Below are positions 61,173 through 64,000 of a DNA stretch of 64,000 bases, one piece after another. Origin of the DNA: Candidatus Pelagibacterales bacterium. Its GTDB lineage: Bacteria > Pseudomonadota > Alphaproteobacteria > TMED109. Below the pieces are notes generated by a model. That model worked only from the letters and a program-made list of their open reading frames with translations. It did no database searches and was not told the origin of the DNA. The stretch lies in contig PAZF01000002.1 of assembly GCA_002715505.1 (NCBI GenBank), positions 118,644 to 182,643 on the forward strand. The letters are read 5' to 3'. The position numbers were made by a program, and so were the translations under genes. Positions within the stretch are counted from its first letter, which is position 1. Every line of letters starts with the position of its first letter.

Positions 61173-61643
61173 TTACTTTTTTAACTCATTAAATAATTCA
61201 TCACTAATTACACATTTGTTATTTCCGAATATTTTATTTTTAAAATAACTTACTGCATAAGTGCATTGTTTTCCTTTTAACTTATTAAAGCTTTTTGTTC
61301 CACCTAAAAAGATAAATTTACTTACTCCAACATCAGACTCTCCGGATGATCTGCTTACTTTAGTCCAAAATTTATTCCCATCATCAAGCTCAATTTCGCA
61401 ATAAACTGTTAATTCTTGAAGTTTACCATTTTTATCTCTTCTGTTTCCAGAGCATTTACTTACAGAATATTTTCCTAAATTACTTGTACCCTGCCCTGAT
61501 TGCTCAAAGTTTTTATAAATAGAACCATCTGGCATCACTATTTCATCAGTGATCGTAACAGTTGCAAAAGTACTTGATTTCCAATCTGCAGAATTCAGGT
61601 AAAGACAGTTAAAGTTTAAAAATATAAGTATTAAATATCTCAT
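61173..61643 (-). CDS. secreted four-Cys protein, paralog family copy B
   Basis: Signal peptide; NLGKYSVSKCSGN, VYCEIELDDG, GGTKSFNKLKGKQCTYAVSYFKNKIFGNNKC. Confidence 0.75.
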   Translation of the reverse strand: MRYLILIFLNFNCLYLNSADWKSSTFATVTITDEIVMPDGSIYKNFEQSGQGTSNLGKYSVSKCSGNRRDKNGKLQELTVYCEIELDDGNKFWTKVSRSSGESDVGVSKFIFLGGTKSFNKLKGKQCTYAVSYFKNKIFGNNKCVISDELFNELKK

Positions 61644-61721
61644 TTTATAAATTACTTTACAAATTTATCCCAAATACAAAAAATAAATTATTATTAACAA
61701 ACTAAAAATAGGAGTTTCATT

Positions 61722-62195
61722 CTATTGATTTACAATTTTTTTGTACTTTTCATCATCAATTTTACATTTATGCTTATGAAAATTAACTTTATTAAAATAC
61801 CTAGCAACAAATGTACAATCTTGACCTATCAAGTGAATATATTTTCCAGTACCATTTAGAAATCTTGCTTTCCCAACTCCTCCACCTTGATCGCCTCTTT
61901 CTCTAAAAAATAAAATCCAGAACTTTTCATTTTTCTCATTTTTATTTTCACACACTACTTCTAAGTTAAACTTTCCTGTTATTAATGTTTCTACTTTACC
62001 ATGGCAGAATGCCGTTCCTATATCACCAAAACTGTCCCTCCATGCTCCTCTATTAATAAGAATATTATATTTTTTATTATCTGGAGTTTCGATTTTTATA
62101 AATTCTGACTCAAAATTACCTTCATAGGAATAATCAAAGCAAAATAAATTTTTAGTTAATAATATAATTAATAATAATTTATAAATATATTTCAA
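61722..62195 (-). CDS. secreted four-Cys protein, paralog family copy C
   Basis: Signal peptide; SFGDIGTAFCHGK, VVCENKNEKNEKFW, NGTGKYIHLIGQDCTFVARYFNKVNFHKHKC. Confidence 0.75.
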   Translation of the reverse strand: MKYIYKLLLIILLTKNLFCFDYSYEGNFESEFIKIETPDNKKYNILINRGAWRDSFGDIGTAFCHGKVETLITGKFNLEVVCENKNEKNEKFWILFFRERGDQGGGVGKARFLNGTGKYIHLIGQDCTFVARYFNKVNFHKHKCKIDDEKYKKIVNQ

Positions 62196-62231
62196 TGCCC
62201 TACTTTACCTCAATATTTTTACTGGCAACTA

Positions 62232-62423
62232 TCATTTTTTTATTATGGTTTCAAATTCTTTAATTCCTTTATTATTTATTTCTAGCTTTATGCTTATATC
62301 AAATCTATTAGAATTATTATTTTTTATTTCGTTTTCTATTAATTGATGAGATCCAACACCTACTTGTTTTAAAAACTTTCTTATTTGAGTTGTTATCTCT
62401 TCATTATTATTTAAATCGTTCAT
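62232..62423 (-). CDS. small DUF6494-like protein
   Basis: 63 aa; IRKFLKQVGVGSHQLIENEIK. Confidence 0.45.
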   Translation of the reverse strand: MNDLNNNEEITTQIRKFLKQVGVGSHQLIENEIKNNNSNRFDISIKLEINNKGIKEFETIIKK

Positions 62424-62512
62424 TATATATTCCTTTTATAAAACTTTGACTAATGGAAAAAATAGCCTTCAATAACTTTTTTGTAATACTATTAACCTAT
62501 AAATAGATATAA

Positions 62513-62725
62513 TTATGTTTCTAATTTTTCTAATCTATCAAAAATAACCTTAAATACTTTATAAAACCAAAAATAAATAAAATAAAAATATCCAAAAATT
62601 GGAATTATAGAGAGTATAACAGGTACTACATAATTATTTTGCATTCTCTTTGCAACGATGTATATAAATATTGAGTAAATAATTTGAAGTAATATCATTG
62701 GTAAAAATGCTATAATAATTTCCAT
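62513..62725 (-). CDS. small hypothetical membrane protein
   Basis: 70 aa, two hydrophobic segments. Confidence 0.45.
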   Translation of the reverse strand: MEIIIAFLPMILLQIIYSIFIYIVAKRMQNNYVVPVILSIIPIFGYFYFIYFWFYKVFKVIFDRLEKLET

Positions 62726-62946
62726 AAATAAATTTCCTAATTTAATAGTATAGTATAGCAGTATTATGAAAAGTATTCTAAATTATTTTTTGATAAAATC
62801 TTTTCTTTAACTTGGAATACTATTGATTTATATAATTAAAAGTAATGATTTAAAATGAAATGTAAAAAATATATTTTAAATTAAATTTGGTTTTTTTTTA
62901 CTTTTGTGCAGTCTGCTTTATATCTAAATAAATACATTATACTTAT

Positions 62947-63420
62947 TTAAAGATTATTTTTGATTTTGTTTAATATACTTTTATCAACATTACACTTTGT
63001 GATAAATTGTAGATTATTTTCAAAGTACGAAACAGCATATTTACAACTTGTATTTAATAGGCTTTTATAATCTTTTGTTGCATCAATAATTTTTATATAC
63101 CCTACTCCTGCTTCTTGAAGTGATTTTTCTCGACCTCCTCTAGTTATTATTTTACCTTTTTCAGACTCTTTTTCACATAATACATCCAAATATAGTGTAA
63201 TTTTTTCTTTTTTTTCTAAAGTACCGTAACACTTGTTACTCCCAAAACTTCCTAAGTTATCTTTCCAATGACCAATTATGGATACTACAGAAAATTCTGT
63301 GTTATCTGATAGTTTAATATTTGCAATTGTCTCAAATGTTGCTGTATCTTCCATCGTATAATCTTTTCCAAGCAACCTCATAGAATAAAAAACAAAAAAA
63401 ATAATCAGTAAATATTTCAT
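62947..63420 (-). CDS. secreted four-Cys protein, paralog family copy D
   Basis: Signal peptide; NLGSFGSNKCYGT, DVLCEKESEKG, ATKDYKSLLNTSCKYAVSYFENNLQFITKC. Confidence 0.75.
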   Translation of the reverse strand: MKYLLIIFFVFYSMRLLGKDYTMEDTATFETIANIKLSDNTEFSVVSIIGHWKDNLGSFGSNKCYGTLEKKEKITLYLDVLCEKESEKGKIITRGGREKSLQEAGVGYIKIIDATKDYKSLLNTSCKYAVSYFENNLQFITKCNVDKSILNKIKNNL

Positions 63421-63424
63421 AAAG

Positions 63425-63727
63425 TTATATTATTACTTTAAATCCTTCAAATACAGGGTGTCCTATATATATATCTCTGTGTTGCCCAGCGCCCTTATGC
63501 GCTGAACGAAATGCTTCAGATTTAGTCCAATTTAAAAAAGCGTCTTCTGAGTCCCATACACTATGGGATGCATAAAGCGTAAATGATTTCTCAGAAACTC
63601 CTTTGATCAAATGAAACTCTTTAAATCCTTTGACACCTTCTAAATGAGAGTCTCTTTCCATCCAAATTTTTTCAAAATCATTTTCTCTTCCCTTAACTAT
63701 TTTAAATCTATTCATTGCAATATACAT
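63425..63727 (-). CDS. antibiotic biosynthesis monooxygenase-like (HmoA-like) protein
   Basis: MYIAMNRFKIVKGRENDFEKIWMERDSHLEGVKGFKEFHLIKG...YASHSVWDSEDAFLNWTKSEAFR.AH. Confidence 0.85.
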   Translation of the reverse strand: MYIAMNRFKIVKGRENDFEKIWMERDSHLEGVKGFKEFHLIKGVSEKSFTLYASHSVWDSEDAFLNWTKSEAFRSAHKGAGQHRDIYIGHPVFEGFKVII

Positions 63728-63738
63728 TTTTTATTCTC

Positions 63739-64000
63739 TTATTCTTTATTTTTTGATGAGTAATTATTAATTCTATTCATTGTACTTTCTGAAACTTCAA
63801 ATTTACACTTAGACATCCAGTTAGAGTCCTGCATCGCAAAGTAAGCACAAGGTATAGTTAAACCTACTAACTCTTCAAAAGGACCAGTTCCAGCGATCCA
63901 TTCCCAATATGCTATAGAAGTACCAATTATTTTTCCTATTTGAAGTTCTTTTATATTTTTCTTTGATGCAGGAACAGAACGCATGCTGCCTAAATTTTTA
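63739..64000 (-). CDS. secreted four-Cys-like protein, paralog family copy E (C-terminal part, cut by window edge)
   Basis: Frame stays open upstream of the track ATG to the window end (KNLGSMRSVPAS...); WIAGTGPFEELVGLTIPCAYFAMQDSNWMSKC. Confidence 0.6.
   Translation of the reverse strand, partial: KNLGSMRSVPASKKNIKELQIGKIIGTSIAYWEWIAGTGPFEELVGLTIPCAYFAMQDSNWMSKCKFEVSESTMNRINNYSSKNKE

Noticed and set aside
60915-61184. Plus-strand ORF antisense to four-Cys copy A
   Set aside because: Opposite strand has a signal peptide and family motifs.

Overview
AT-rich, densely packed window from what looks like a streamlined (probably marine) alphaproteobacterium. Most of it is housekeeping: hup-lon-clpX-clpP-tig, htpG, glnB-glnA, a branched-chain acyl-CoA/valine catabolism block, hemB, livHMGF, purB-purC-purS-purQ-purL-bolA-grxD, rpsD, nadE, class II DAHP synthase, gor, an aldehyde dehydrogenase, a molybdopterin oxidoreductase, tatB and an exonuclease III-type gene. 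There are four tRNA genes (Asp, Val, Leu, His). Items most worth a second look: (1) a strong glutamine-riboswitch (glnA motif) candidate in the glnB-glnA gap, with a possible alternative helix next to a U-tract; (2) a nicotinate phosphoribosyltransferase-like gene interrupted by one in-frame TGA, with the reading frame intact on both sides, in a genome that uses TGA as an ordinary stop; (3) a tandem cluster at the right edge of divergent, secreted, four-cysteine paralogs of unknown function, with a possible decayed copy on the opposite strand. Two sub-60-aa CDSs absent from the ORF track are also described. No CRISPR array, rRNA, IS element or prophage was seen. All calls come from reading the sequence and remembered family signatures; no searches were run.
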